The position numbers and the translations under genes were made by a program. This document shows, one piece after another, positions 18,332-27,404 of a stretch of DNA of 64,000 nucleotides (its first letter is position 1; each line of letters starts with the position of its first letter). The notes under the pieces were generated by a model. That model was given only the letters and a program-made list of their open reading frames with translations, searched no databases and had not been told where the DNA came from. The stretch is from Verrucomicrobiota bacterium. Lineage in GTDB: Bacteria; Verrucomicrobiota; Kiritimatiellia; CAJWTS01. The stretch is from contig JAQBYD010000004.1 in assembly GCA_027623315.1 (NCBI GenBank), positions 1 through 64,000 on the forward strand, given 5' to 3'.

Positions 18332-19228
18332 CTACATCAATTCAGCCGTTTCGCCGATGCTGTCGAGGCGGGTTTTGGCCTCGGCATAGACTTCCGCGGA
18401 CAAGGGGCCTCGCTCAGCTGCATCGACGTTTTGCTGGAGGTGCTCCGGGTTCACGGTTCCAGCGATGGTTGTGTTCATGGAAGGGTGTGAGATCGTATAC
18501 CTCAGCAGGAAGGCCATCGTGCTTTCGCCGTCCTCACGCAGGTCATCCAGCCCGGCCTTCTCCCACGTGTCCCGGCGAGCGCCTTCGGTGGGTTGTCCGC
18601 CGGCCACGCCGCCACGCACAATGACGCCGGCGCCGGCTTCGGCGACGAGCCTGATGGCATCTTCGTGCCGCCGCTCAAGCGCTGAATAAGGAATCTGGTA
18701 GGAGTCAAAGACGCCCCACTCCAGGTAGGTTGGGATGTGGGGCAGCGTGGAACTGATCGATATGTGGCGCGCCTTGCCGGATGCCTTTACCGCTTCCATC
18801 ACGCTGAGGAGATCACCCTCCTGCACCTGCGCCGGCTCGGCATTGTGCAGTTGCCAGATATCGACGTAATCCGTCTTCATGCGCTCGAGACTCGAATCGA
18901 TGTTGGCCAGCAGGGTTTCACGCGTCCATACGTGCGGCGTGTCGTCGTGGTCGCCGCAGTCCACCCACGTGCACCCGCATTTTGTCGCGAGAATATATTC
19001 GTCGCGACGCCCGCTGATGTATTTGCCGATATACTGTTCGCTCAGCCCGTAGTCCCAGGCTGTATCGATGAAATTGATGCCCGCATCCAGCACGGCATTC
19101 AGAATGCGCTCCGCCTCGGCGTCGGTAACGCTGCGCCCGCCCCAGATGCGCGGCCCGCGAATCTCCATGGCCCCGTGGCCCAGCACGGTGACTTCCAGCC
19201 CTGTTCGCCCCAGTGTTCGTTTTTCCAT
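18332..19228 (-). CDS. Aldo/keto reductase
   Basis: A 298-residue NAD(P)H-dependent oxidoreductase of the AKR superfamily. The catalytic tetrad residues are visible: Asp and Tyr in FIDTAWDYG, Lys in YILATKCG and His in IWQLHNAEP. The start at 19228 has an excellent AAGGAGA and gives the typical MEKRTLGRTGLEV beginning. The C-terminal part (NTTIAGTVNPEHLQQNV) fits cofactor binding. It lies in the carbohydrate-oriented accessory region, but no partner gene pins down the substrate. Confidence 0.9.
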   Translation of the reverse strand: MEKRTLGRTGLEVTVLGHGAMEIRGPRIWGGRSVTDAEAERILNAVLDAGINFIDTAWDYGLSEQYIGKYISGRRDEYILATKCGCTWVDCGDHDDTPHVWTRETLLANIDSSLERMKTDYVDIWQLHNAEPAQVQEGDLLSVMEAVKASGKARHISISSTLPHIPTYLEWGVFDSYQIPYSALERRHEDAIRLVAEAGAGVIVRGGVAGGQPTEGARRDTWEKAGLDDLREDGESTMAFLLRYTISHPSMNTTIAGTVNPEHLQQNVDAAERGPLSAEVYAEAKTRLDSIGETAELM

Positions 19229-19359
19229 GATCGATCTCCTTAGTTCCTTGAATTTTGATGGTTTGAGTAACGGAGTTAAGCAATCCCATCTGGACATTGC
19301 AAGTTATCGGCGTTTTGAGTGTATCAGAGTTCAGGGGTTCAGAACTCGCGGTGTGCTTA

Positions 19360-20625
19360 TCACCGGATGTTGAAGATCATGCCCTTCGCCAGACCAACAT
19401 GGAGGACGCCGATTCCGGCGAAGTAGGTGTCGTCCGCATATGCGACCGGGCTGGCGGAGGAGCCGTACGCGCCGTCGCGAATTCGCACGCCATCGATCCA
19501 GAGTGCACCTCTGCGCACGTAGACGTGGGTGTCGAGCTGCAGCATTCCGTGAAGATCGATTCTCACGTCTTCCGGCAGACTCTCGCTGCCCTTGAGGTGC
19601 AGGGCGGCGCCTGCCGCCATGATCAGCTCCGAGCTCGTCAGTGTTGCGTCAGGACCGAGTGTGAGTGTGCCTGCACGGACCGTGGTTGTGCCGGTGTACG
19701 TGCCGGCGCCGGTCAGCTCGAGCGTGCCGGCGCCCGTCTTCACCAGGGCGGTCGTGGGGAGATGCGGGTGGGTGCCGTTGGTGATCGCGCCGACGGTGAA
19801 GACGGCGGCGCCCACATTCACGGTGCGGACAGGGCCGGGCGAAGTGCCCAGCGACACGGGGCCGGTGCCCATATTCAGATTGGTGCTTCCCGCGAACACG
19901 AAATCGGCGTTCCATGCCTGCGCGTTGTTGTTCGACAAGGTTACGGGAGCCCCGCTGCTGTTGTCGATGACGGCGGGCGAGCCGCTCACACCGGAGCCAT
20001 TGATCCATAGAGGCCCGGTGCCGAGCGCTCCCCCGCTGTTGATGTTCAAGGACGAGCCCCAGCCCGGCGAGAAGTCTGTTCCCCCGGAGTAGGTGCTGGC
20101 ACCGGACAATGTAACGTAATGTGGCGTTGTGATCGTGAGTTTTCCGGGGACACCGTTGGTGTTGTCGACGATAGGAACCGAAATGTCGTACCAGCACGTG
20201 CTGAGGACCAAATCATTCGCGTCGCCAATGATCAACTTGCCGGTGCTTGTTTCGGTGCGAAAGATCGTCCAGCCGAGCGTACCGCGTACAGGCACCCCTG
20301 AACCCAGGCCGTTAATCGTCAGGTCGTTGTCCCCCTCCGATCCAAGATCGACGTCACGGGACCCGATGTTGCCGTTGTAGTTGGTCCAGATTGTCAAGGT
20401 GTTGGCAAAAGCATCACTTTTCAGGGAGAGCCTCGCGTGGAACTGGTTCGCGAAGTTCGCAAGCTCGTAGTTGACGTCTGGGGACGTTGGGGTTTGGAAG
20501 CCCCCCCAGAAATCGCCACCGAGGGCGTTCGTCCAGAGCGTCGCTACGTATCCGGTGAGCGTAGCATTTGTTACGCGGGCATAGCGCCAGTGCTCGCCAG
20601 TGGTGGTCAGCAACCAGGGACCCAC
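19360..20625 (-). CDS. Autotransporter-associated beta-strand repeat protein, 3' part (other frame)
   Basis: The frame continues the product of the upstream ORF in the -1 frame. It contains repeat units typical of autotransporter-associated beta-strand proteins (LVKTGAGTLELTGAGTYTGTT, then VRAGTLTLGPDATL) and a DVSGIVGPWLL motif at its beginning, in codons just upstream of the first ATG-like start. The C-terminus ends GVLHVGLAKGMIFNIR without a PEP-CTERM tail or a beta-barrel. It has no ribosome site of its own, so it is translated either by frameshifting from 20607-21593 or not at all. Confidence 0.65.
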   Translation of the reverse strand: MGPWLLTTTGEHWRYARVTNATLTGYVATLWTNALGGDFWGGFQTPTSPDVNYELANFANQFHARLSLKSDAFANTLTIWTNYNGNIGSRDVDLGSEGDNDLTINGLGSGVPVRGTLGWTIFRTETSTGKLIIGDANDLVLSTCWYDISVPIVDNTNGVPGKLTITTPHYVTLSGASTYSGGTDFSPGWGSSLNINSGGALGTGPLWINGSGVSGSPAVIDNSSGAPVTLSNNNAQAWNADFVFAGSTNLNMGTGPVSLGTSPGPVRTVNVGAAVFTVGAITNGTHPHLPTTALVKTGAGTLELTGAGTYTGTTTVRAGTLTLGPDATLTSSELIMAAGAALHLKGSESLPEDVRIDLHGMLQLDTHVYVRRGALWIDGVRIRDGAYGSSASPVAYADDTYFAGIGVLHVGLAKGMIFNIR

Positions 20626-21593
20626 GATGCCGCTGACGTCATTGGAATTCTCGACGTGCGCCTGCCTTCGACTGTTCCCCCCGACGGGTTTGCTAATCTC
20701 AGCGTCCCGCCGCTGCGGGTAATGGTCCCCATATCGAATGTGGCGCCGGCGTCCATGCTGATCGTGTTGACGCCGGCCTCAATGCGGAGGTCGTTGTGGG
20801 TGTAGTTGGCGTTGGGGCCGCTCAGGTAGAGTTGCCCCCCGCGCAGGATCAACGGGCCGTTAGTGGGCATGGCGGCGCTCGTTGTCACCGTCAACGTCCC
20901 TCCCTGCACGATCGTGCCGCCGCTGTGTGTGTTGGTGGCTGACAGGGAGAGTGTGCCGTCGCCGGTTTTCCAGAGCGTGAGCGCGCCCGCGGCGCCGCCG
21001 TCCCCGACGCCGCCCTGCAGGTTCGCGCTTTGCGTATTCAGAAGTCCGACATCGAGCAACAGTGTCCTGTCGGCGCTGTCCAGGGGCTGCCGGCTGATGG
21101 CGTTCCTGATGGACAGGACCCCGCTTCCGGTGCGTGGGCCGACCCAGCGCTGCGAGCCGTTCAGCAGCACATTAACTTTCTGGCCGGCGCTGGTCGATCC
21201 GATGCTATTGCCCTGTTCGCTGATCAATCCGCCCGGACCGATGGTCAGCGTGCGATCGGCGCCCCCGCCTTGCAGGACCGTGGCGGCGGTGTTGGATGGA
21301 TTGATCGTCACCCCGTAGACTGCCTGGTCGCTGGTCAGCAGAACCGGGTTCGCGCCATCGAGGTCGCTTGAGATACTGAAGAAGGCGGTATCGTTCGTGC
21401 CGGGCGGGGTCGCTGGATCGGGCAGGGCGGCATTGTTGCTCATGGACCAGTTCGATGCCGTCTCCCAGTTCGAGCTGACCGCACCGTCCCAGTAGAGCGT
21501 AGCGGCGGGCGCGGCGCCGACGGCAAGCGCCTGGAAAATCGCCGTCGCCAGTAACAGGTAGGGGGTGCAAAGATGTGCTTTAGTGGCTTGCAT
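20607..21593 (-). CDS. Autotransporter-associated beta-strand repeat protein, 5' part
   Basis: It begins with a signal peptide (LLATAIFQALAVGAAPAA) and then LYWDGAVSSNWETASNW, the usual opening of these secreted repeat proteins, followed by repeats such as LWKTGDGTLSLSATNTHSGGTI. The frame ends after 328 residues, while the -1 frame carries on with family sequence. The switch lies at a G6A run at 20676-20682. Together the two parts would make a secreted protein of about 745 residues. The start at 21593 is chosen for the signal peptide. Confidence 0.7.
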   Translation of the reverse strand: MQATKAHLCTPYLLLATAIFQALAVGAAPAATLYWDGAVSSNWETASNWSMSNNAALPDPATPPGTNDTAFFSISSDLDGANPVLLTSDQAVYGVTINPSNTAATVLQGGGADRTLTIGPGGLISEQGNSIGSTSAGQKVNVLLNGSQRWVGPRTGSGVLSIRNAISRQPLDSADRTLLLDVGLLNTQSANLQGGVGDGGAAGALTLWKTGDGTLSLSATNTHSGGTIVQGGTLTVTTSAAMPTNGPLILRGGQLYLSGPNANYTHNDLRIEAGVNTISMDAGATFDMGTITRSGGTLRLANPSGGTVEGRRTSRIPMTSAASWVPGC

Positions 21594-21808
21594 GATAATC
21601 GATCGCGATCGGCGGCTAGCAACTCGCAATATTATGGTTGGGTTCCGTCCCGCCGTCAAGTAAGCGCGCGATAACAGAAAGTAGGATCGCGTTATCGAGC
21701 GTGGATCGCCTTCGAGCAGTGCATGGTCGCGAGCCTGGGTATGCGGGGCCCAGTTGCTTCAGGAACGCCGCGGTTGTGTCCCGCATAAAGTGCGCAAGGA
21801 TCTTGTCC

Positions 21809-23050
21809 TTAGTTCGCGAGCAGTGCCTTGAATTCCGGCTCCTCGCGGATGGAATCCAGCGCTTTGTCGTTCTGGAGGAGGGCGAAATTGATGAGGCCGG
21901 TCTCCACGGCCCGGGTTAGGAACGTGAGCGCTGCCGCCTTGTCCCCGCGCTGGGCGCATTCCCGGGCGCGCGCATACATGAGTTCGGGTGGCAGTTCCAC
22001 CGAAGGCGGCGCTTGCTGACCCCTCTTCAACTTCTCCAGAAAGGCCCTGCCGGGCGGGTCCAGTTTATCAATGGCGAGCGTGATGGCGTCGGCCGTCGCG
22101 GGCTTTAGCCGCATGGTCTGATCGTTCAACTCCAGCAACTCGGCGGCGATCTCCGTTCCATCGAGCGTTTTCCAGTTTCTGAAAAGGGCAAACTCAATCT
22201 GGGACAGTTGCCCTCTGCCATTCTGGCGGTGCTTGATGAAATCCGCGAAGGAGACTTCCCAGTCCGGCCAGCGGCCCGGGTCATGGATGATGAAGCGCTC
22301 GCTGGCGAGATCGTAACCGATCAGCAGCACAATATGATCGAAAGTCCAGCCGGCCTGTTGCACCTGATAATTCCCCCACAGGCCGAGCAGGACGGGGTGG
22401 TTCTGTCGCAGGCAGGTCAGCAGACGCATTCGCTCCGCGACAAAATCGTCAGCGGTGGCTCCGGGCCAGCTACCGGCTGACGCGATCTTCAACTCCAGTT
22501 TATTGATGACCGCGGCCAGCTCTTCGCCGTGGCAGCCCCGCTTGCCGGCCAGGCCGGCGAGTTCGTTGACTTTGTCCTGTGACACAGGCCGGTCCAGAAA
22601 TGTTGAAACCATTTCAACGCATGCCTCTCCGCAATAATCCGGCTTCTGCCGGACGTACGGCACGTCCAGAATGTGGCGCGGTCTCGCCACCGGGTAGAGC
22701 TCCGCTTCCAGGAGTTCTCCCAGGCGCAGCGTCGCGGGTTTCCCCTCAAGATCCTTGCCGGCAAAGTGATCGTTCGTAAACGACGACACTACGAGGAGGC
22801 TGCTCGTACCGTCCCGGTTGGTCACACGCGCGCAGCGGTCGCCCGCGGGGAAGTCGAGCGAGAAGCTCTTGACCGTGTCTCTCGCCTGCGTTCGGGTCGT
22901 GCCGTCTGCCTGCAGGAGCAGAATGGAATTCGTGGTGAGCTGGAGAATCGTCCCCGTGATGGCGGGGCCGGTGGTGAGCGCGACGTCATCCGCCCTGACG
23001 GCGCGTGCCGCCAACAGGAAAAGCACCAGACTCCATGCCGACCATTTCAT
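21809..23050 (-). CDS. Secreted C39-like cysteine peptidase domain protein
   Basis: A 413-residue protein with a signal peptide (LVLFLLAARAVRA), a small N-terminal beta region, a papain-like C39 domain (about residues 130-275) and an alpha-helical C-terminal tail. The presumed catalytic Cys is in KPDYCGEACVEMV, the His in FDHIVLLIGYD and the Asp in IIHDPGRW. C39-like domains of this kind cleave or bind peptides; no ABC transporter or bacteriocin gene is nearby, so a role in leader-peptide cleavage is not supported. Function is otherwise unknown. Confidence 0.75.
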   Translation of the reverse strand: MKWSAWSLVLFLLAARAVRADDVALTTGPAITGTILQLTTNSILLLQADGTTRTQARDTVKSFSLDFPAGDRCARVTNRDGTSSLLVVSSFTNDHFAGKDLEGKPATLRLGELLEAELYPVARPRHILDVPYVRQKPDYCGEACVEMVSTFLDRPVSQDKVNELAGLAGKRGCHGEELAAVINKLELKIASAGSWPGATADDFVAERMRLLTCLRQNHPVLLGLWGNYQVQQAGWTFDHIVLLIGYDLASERFIIHDPGRWPDWEVSFADFIKHRQNGRGQLSQIEFALFRNWKTLDGTEIAAELLELNDQTMRLKPATADAITLAIDKLDPPGRAFLEKLKRGQQAPPSVELPPELMYARARECAQRGDKAAALTFLTRAVETGLINFALLQNDKALDSIREEPEFKALLAN

Positions 23051-23068
23051 ACGTGAGCATCCGTTTCA

Positions 23069-23340
23069 TCAGGCAACAGGCCTTGCTCTGACAATGGGGC
23101 TTTCGGGCTCGTGCAACAAGCGCTTCTTTCCGGTCTTCGCATTACGGACGGAGACGCAGGTCGGGGGGCTGATGAAGAGGGTTCCGTTCACGGAGACAAA
23201 GGCCCAACGGCCGTCGGTCAGGCGGTAAACCTTTCGTGCTCCGCCGCTAAAGGGAGCACGGTCCTGCGGCAGGGGCGTCAGGCCGTTGGCATCGAGTACA
23301 CGCAGGTTCGTGCCCACGCGCACCAGGAATTGACCGTCTC
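23069..23340 (-). pseudogene. Unidentified ORF remnant
   Basis: The frame reads DGQFLVRVGTNLRVLDANGL ... KVYRLTDGRWAFVSVNGTLF and ends at 23069. An in-frame stop just upstream removes any normal start, and the composition looks protein-like, so this may be the tail of a lost gene. I cannot name the family. The rest of the 23051-23578 gap holds the palindrome and repeats at 23382-23444 and nothing else I recognise. Confidence 0.35.
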
Positions 23341-23381
23341 AGAGAGCGGGAAGGCCTGCAATGGCGTATTGCTCTTCAGGC

Positions 23382-23444
23382 ACGAGTCAGGGCCAAACCT
23401 AGGTTTGACCCTGACTCCGTCTGACCCCCTGCTTGACCCTGACT
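23382..23444. repeat. 34-bp palindrome plus repeated TTGACCCTGACTCC
   Basis: Bases 23382-23415 form an almost perfect inverted repeat (one mismatch). TTGACCCTGACTCC ends it and recurs 28 bases later at 23431-23444. Palindromes of this sort resemble REP-type sequences or regulator sites; it lies between an ORF remnant and the GH94 gene. Confidence 0.6.
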
Positions 23445-23578
23445 CCCCTTCGCCACGTAGCGCATGTGGTACTCAACGGGAAGAGAGACTGTCTTTTGGG
23501 CGTGCAAGACAATTGGCGTGGGATTACGCTGCCCGTGTTGAGATCGTTCGCGTCAAACGTTGAACAAGGGAACAATTC

Positions 23579-25882
23579 ATGGCTTTGCATGACGATTTCT
23601 GGAGCTATTCGGATGATGGCAGAGAGTTTTCGTTCACGAAACGCGATCTCAGGACGCCCTGGCGAAACTGCATTTCGACTGATCTCCTGAAATCGAGTTT
23701 TACGCATACGGGCAGCGGGCCGTCGTTCGGTCGCTCCCCCTACAACGACAGTCTGCTTGCCGAGGACAACCCGCGCCTGGTCTTTGTGCGCGATCAGGAA
23801 AGCGGCGATTGCTGGACCGTAAACGGTACTGACTCGCCGCGGCAGCCCGCCGACTGGACCTGCACGCATGGTTTCGGCTACACGCGGTTGAACTCCCTGA
23901 CCAACGACATCGCCGGCAGCGTGACCTATTTCATGCCCGTGGATGAAGCCACCGAGGTGTGGCGTATCCGGCTGGTGAACACCGGCGAACAAGCCCGCCG
24001 TCTGCGCGTGTTCGTATTGGCGCTCTGGAGCTTTGGCCTGCGGAACTACGATCCGGACTTCAGCCACGTGTTCTTCGCCGACGACATGATCGTCGGCGAA
24101 TGCCACCATTGGCCGTTTGTGAATTTCCGCACCACCCACGCCGAGTATAACCGCGACTGGGACCGGGTAGGCTTCATGGCCGCGAGCCCGGCCCCTTCCG
24201 GTTTCGATTGCATGGTCGACCAGTTTGTGGGGGAGGGGAACGCCGTGGTTCGTCCCGCGGCGGTGCAGGCGGGCGAATGCCGGAACTCGTCAAAGATGGG
24301 CGCCGCCAACTGCGGCGCCTTGCAGTTCGATGTCACCGTGGCGCCGGGCGCCGCGGCGGACCTGGTCGTCCTGGTGGGCATGGCCGAAAACGCCGGGGAC
24401 GCGGCGCGGATCCGGACCCGGTACGGAACGCCTGCGTTGGCGGATGCCGCGCTGGCCGACGTGAAGCAGTGGTGGACGGACTACCTCGACCGGATGCGCA
24501 TTGACCTGCCGGATCGCGATATCGCCACGTTTGCCAACGGCTGGAACCGTTACGGCATGTACACGCGGTACTATCACCGCTTCGGCGTGCGCGACACGGC
24601 CCAGGACATGGCCGCGTTTGCCTCGTTCGACCCCGTGCGCGCCAAGGCGCGGATGCAGCGGCTTTACGAGGCCCAGTATCAGGACGGCAGCGCCAACCAT
24701 GATATTGACCAACTGGAATCGCCCTATCACAAATCGATCAACTCAGACGTCCCGCTCTGGCTGCCCTGGGCGGCCGGCAAGTACATCCGCGAAACAGGCG
24801 AGTACGCGCTGCTCGATCAGGAATACCGTTACTTCGACGGTGGGGCCGGAACCGTCTACGAGCATTGCGTCCGGGCGATTGACCACATCCAGCGTGAGAG
24901 CGGCCGGTTCGGGTTGCCGCTTCTCAAGTGCGGGGACTGGAACGACTGCTTGATGGGAGCCAACAAGACGGGCGTGAGCGTCTGGCTCGGCATGTTCCAC
25001 CACATCAACCTGATGGAGATGCATGCGTTAGCCGCCCGCACGGGGCGGGCCAGCGATGCCGCGCGTTTCCTGGCGCGGGCGCGTGAGCTCGAAACCACCA
25101 TTAACACAGAATGCTGGGACGGCCGCTGGTACCTGCGGGCGTTTGACGATGACGGCGGCGTCATCGGCGGTCACACGGAAGCCGAAGGCCGGATCTATCT
25201 GAATCCCCAGACCTGGGCTATTATGGCCGGCCTTGCGCCGCCCGACCGTGCGCGGGCCTGCATGGAGGCGGTCGAGGAGTTGATGGATACACCGGTGGGC
25301 ATACCCATGCTGGCGCCGCCTTATACCAGGCGGCAGGAGCGGATTGGCGTGATCAGCCGGATGGCGCCGGGCGCCCATCACAACGGCGGCGTCTGGAATC
25401 ACGCGGCGACCTGGGCGATCCTGGCGGAATGCCGGATCGGCCGTCCCGATCGTGCGCTGGAGCTGTACCGCAAACTGATGCCGGCCTATATCAGTCAGAA
25501 ATGGCCGGCGTGTATTGCTGAGCCGTACGCCTACTCATCGTTCACGAACACGCCGGCGTCCGGCGAAACCGGTCGCACGGGCGTCGCCTGGAATACCGGG
25601 ACCGTATGCTGGATCTACCGGGTCCTGTTTGAAGGTTTCGCCGGGATAACGGCCGGGTTCGACGGGTTGCGGGTTGAGCCCAGTCTCCCGGCCGGATGGC
25701 GCAAGATGTCTATCAAGCGCCCCTACCGCGGCAGCATCTACAACATCACAATCGAATCGCCATCCGGCGCTTCGCGCGGCGTCAAGGAACTGCACGTCAA
25801 CGGCGAGTCGATTGCCGGCAATTGCATTCCGGTCCTGCCGCCCGATCAGGCGGCCGACATTCGCGTGGTGCTCGGCACATAG
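23579..25882 (+). CDS. GH94-family glycoside phosphorylase
   Basis: A 767-residue enzyme of the cellobiose/chitobiose phosphorylase family, which splits beta-linked disaccharides with phosphate to a sugar 1-phosphate. An N-terminal beta-sandwich (about residues 1-270) is followed by an (alpha/alpha)6 barrel. The catalytic acid Asp is visible in LLKCGDWNDCLMG, and the barrel motifs YHKSINSDVPLWLPWAAGKY and GRTGVAWNTGTVCW are present. No signal peptide, so it acts in the cytosol. AAGGGAA precedes the ATG. The exact disaccharide cannot be read from sequence. No transporter gene lies beside it. Confidence 0.9.
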   Translation: MALHDDFWSYSDDGREFSFTKRDLRTPWRNCISTDLLKSSFTHTGSGPSFGRSPYNDSLLAEDNPRLVFVRDQESGDCWTVNGTDSPRQPADWTCTHGFGYTRLNSLTNDIAGSVTYFMPVDEATEVWRIRLVNTGEQARRLRVFVLALWSFGLRNYDPDFSHVFFADDMIVGECHHWPFVNFRTTHAEYNRDWDRVGFMAASPAPSGFDCMVDQFVGEGNAVVRPAAVQAGECRNSSKMGAANCGALQFDVTVAPGAAADLVVLVGMAENAGDAARIRTRYGTPALADAALADVKQWWTDYLDRMRIDLPDRDIATFANGWNRYGMYTRYYHRFGVRDTAQDMAAFASFDPVRAKARMQRLYEAQYQDGSANHDIDQLESPYHKSINSDVPLWLPWAAGKYIRETGEYALLDQEYRYFDGGAGTVYEHCVRAIDHIQRESGRFGLPLLKCGDWNDCLMGANKTGVSVWLGMFHHINLMEMHALAARTGRASDAARFLARARELETTINTECWDGRWYLRAFDDDGGVIGGHTEAEGRIYLNPQTWAIMAGLAPPDRARACMEAVEELMDTPVGIPMLAPPYTRRQERIGVISRMAPGAHHNGGVWNHAATWAILAECRIGRPDRALELYRKLMPAYISQKWPACIAEPYAYSSFTNTPASGETGRTGVAWNTGTVCWIYRVLFEGFAGITAGFDGLRVEPSLPAGWRKMSIKRPYRGSIYNITIESPSGASRGVKELHVNGESIAGNCIPVLPPDQAADIRVVLGT

Positions 25883-25929
25883 GTCTGCTGCTGCGCCTGG
25901 GGAGGTCAACCACGCGCCTGATCCATACA

Positions 25930-26592
25930 TCAAGTACTGCTCAGCAGCCATTCGCGCCGTTCGTCAAGTCCCGCGGCGGCCGGAAGCGGCTCGGTGGTCT
26001 GCCACACGACGATCTTCCGGTCGCCGGCCATGATGAGGTCGTCGCCCACGACCGCCATGTGTTCGACCTTGGGCAACGGCAGCCCCATAACCGGCGTGAG
26101 CAGCACCGCCTCATGGGGGTAGATCGCGACCAGCATGCCGTTGTTGTTGCACGCTCCAGCGACCAGCAGGTTTGTCCCCATCCGGAACGGACCTGTTCCA
26201 GTACCGTCGTCGGCGAACGACGGAGGCGCCCTGACCGTGACGGCATCGGGCGTGGCCCACACGGCGTCGGAGGCATAGAAAAGAAAGACGCACCCTGGCT
26301 GCCACTCGCACGGGTGGCGGAATCTGAGCCCGTAGCCCGGCTGGCCCATCGGCCGTTCCAGCAGCGTCTCGTCCTTTTCCACGACGAGGAGCCGCTCCCG
26401 GGTCTGGAGCCACGCGCGACCCAGCGCATCCACATACCACCGCTCGCAGGGCTCGTTCGGCGCCGTGGCTACGAGCGCGGTATCGACGCCCGACAGATGA
26501 TGAATGGCGCACGGATCTTCAGATCCTGACGGGCGAAGACTTCCCGCCCCGCGTTCTCGGAGAGATCCACCACCCCGTCGAGCGCCAGGGCT
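25930..26592 (-). pseudogene. 5'-truncated hypothetical gene next to tRNA-Val
   Basis: A protein-like frame (RWYVDALGRAWLQTRERLLV ... PKVEHMAVVGDDLIMAGDRK) ends at 25930. It runs back without a stop into tRNA-Val, but no ATG, GTG or TTG suited to a start occurs between the tRNA and the conserved-looking part, so the 5' end appears to be lost. The repeated short beta-strand pattern hints at a propeller-like domain. No family is recognised. Confidence 0.45.
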
Positions 26593-26624
26593 TACGACGA
26601 CGACGGGGCGACTATGGAGCGGGG

Positions 26625-26700
26625 TGGTGGGCGATACAGGACTCGAACCTGTAACATCCAGCGTGTAAAGCTGGCGCTCTGCCAATTGAGCTAATCGCCC
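26625..26700 (-). tRNA. tRNA-Val (anticodon UAC)
   Basis: On the minus strand GGGCGAT pairs with ATCGCCC, the anticodon stem CCAGC/GCTGG closes loop TTTACAC with TAC, and the T-arm reads CAGGTTCGAGTCCTG. The CCA end is encoded, unlike in the tRNA-Leu gene of this window. Confidence 0.94.
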
Positions 26701-26701
26701 A

Positions 26702-26757
26702 TAACAAATAGCCGATCAAGCCTGCATCTTCCAACCAGGCTTTATCAACTATTTGTT
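26702..26757 (-). terminator. Hairpin between membrane-protein gene and tRNA-Val
   Basis: AACAAATAG...AAGCCTG pairs with CAGGCTT...CTATTTGTT with a few mismatches, and its arm includes the stop codon of the preceding minus-strand gene. There is no T tract, so it may be a weak terminator or a processing hairpin ahead of the tRNA. Confidence 0.4.
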
Positions 26758-27270
26758 CTTCTTGAGGAACCCCTCGTGCTCTTCCTTGCGATCGCCGATC
26801 TTCTTAAAGTCTCTATTCTTCTGTTGGATCGCACCGATGGCTCCGTCTGCCGCAAAGCAGAGGATTACGGCCGCCAGGACGCTGCTCGCCACGCACATCA
26901 TTGATTTTAGATAGTTGGCCTTCGTCATCGCGCAGAACATGGGGAGGATTAGTACGAGCACGGTGACGACCACAGCACCGATAGCTGTATAAAGCGGTTT
27001 TACGCCATCGAGAACGGGCTCCAGGTAGAGTCGCACTGCCGTGACCACGATCAAGATTAGAAGCGTGCCTACCCCGACAGTGATCCACGAGTGCGACGTC
27101 AGCATGCCTTCCAGTCGGCACGCGGCGGCCGCCATGTTCAACCCGACCAGCGCGGCAACGAGCGCAACGACAAGCATGACCGTCCACTCTATGGACGACT
27201 CGGGATGCCCCAAAACCGTCCGCAGGATCTCGATCATCTGCAGTTTGAACGTTGCAATCGTTTTCGCCAT
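26749..27270 (-). CDS. Hypothetical four-helix membrane protein
   Basis: A 173-residue protein with four hydrophobic segments (around WTVMLVVALVAALVGL, ITVGVGTLLILIVVTAV, AIGAVVVTVLVLILPMF and VASSVLAAVILCFAADG), a short N-terminal helix and a charged C-terminal tail of about 25 residues (KNRDFKKIGDRKEEHE). It therefore sits in the inner membrane. AAGGTAAC precedes the ATG. I recognise no family. It lies upstream of tRNA-Val and diverges from the histidine kinase gene. Confidence 0.7.
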   Translation of the reverse strand: MAKTIATFKLQMIEILRTVLGHPESSIEWTVMLVVALVAALVGLNMAAAACRLEGMLTSHSWITVGVGTLLILIVVTAVRLYLEPVLDGVKPLYTAIGAVVVTVLVLILPMFCAMTKANYLKSMMCVASSVLAAVILCFAADGAIGAIQQKNRDFKKIGDRKEEHEGFLKKNK

Positions 27271-27404
27271 GATGTTACCTTACCAACACATAAACCGATT
27301 GTCTACGGGCATTGCTACAGCAGTTCCTGTGCCGCGAATTGCAGGGCGTGGTTCCGGCGGGACACGTCCCTACAAAGTAGATCGAGAGCGAGCGGGGAGG
27401 CATT

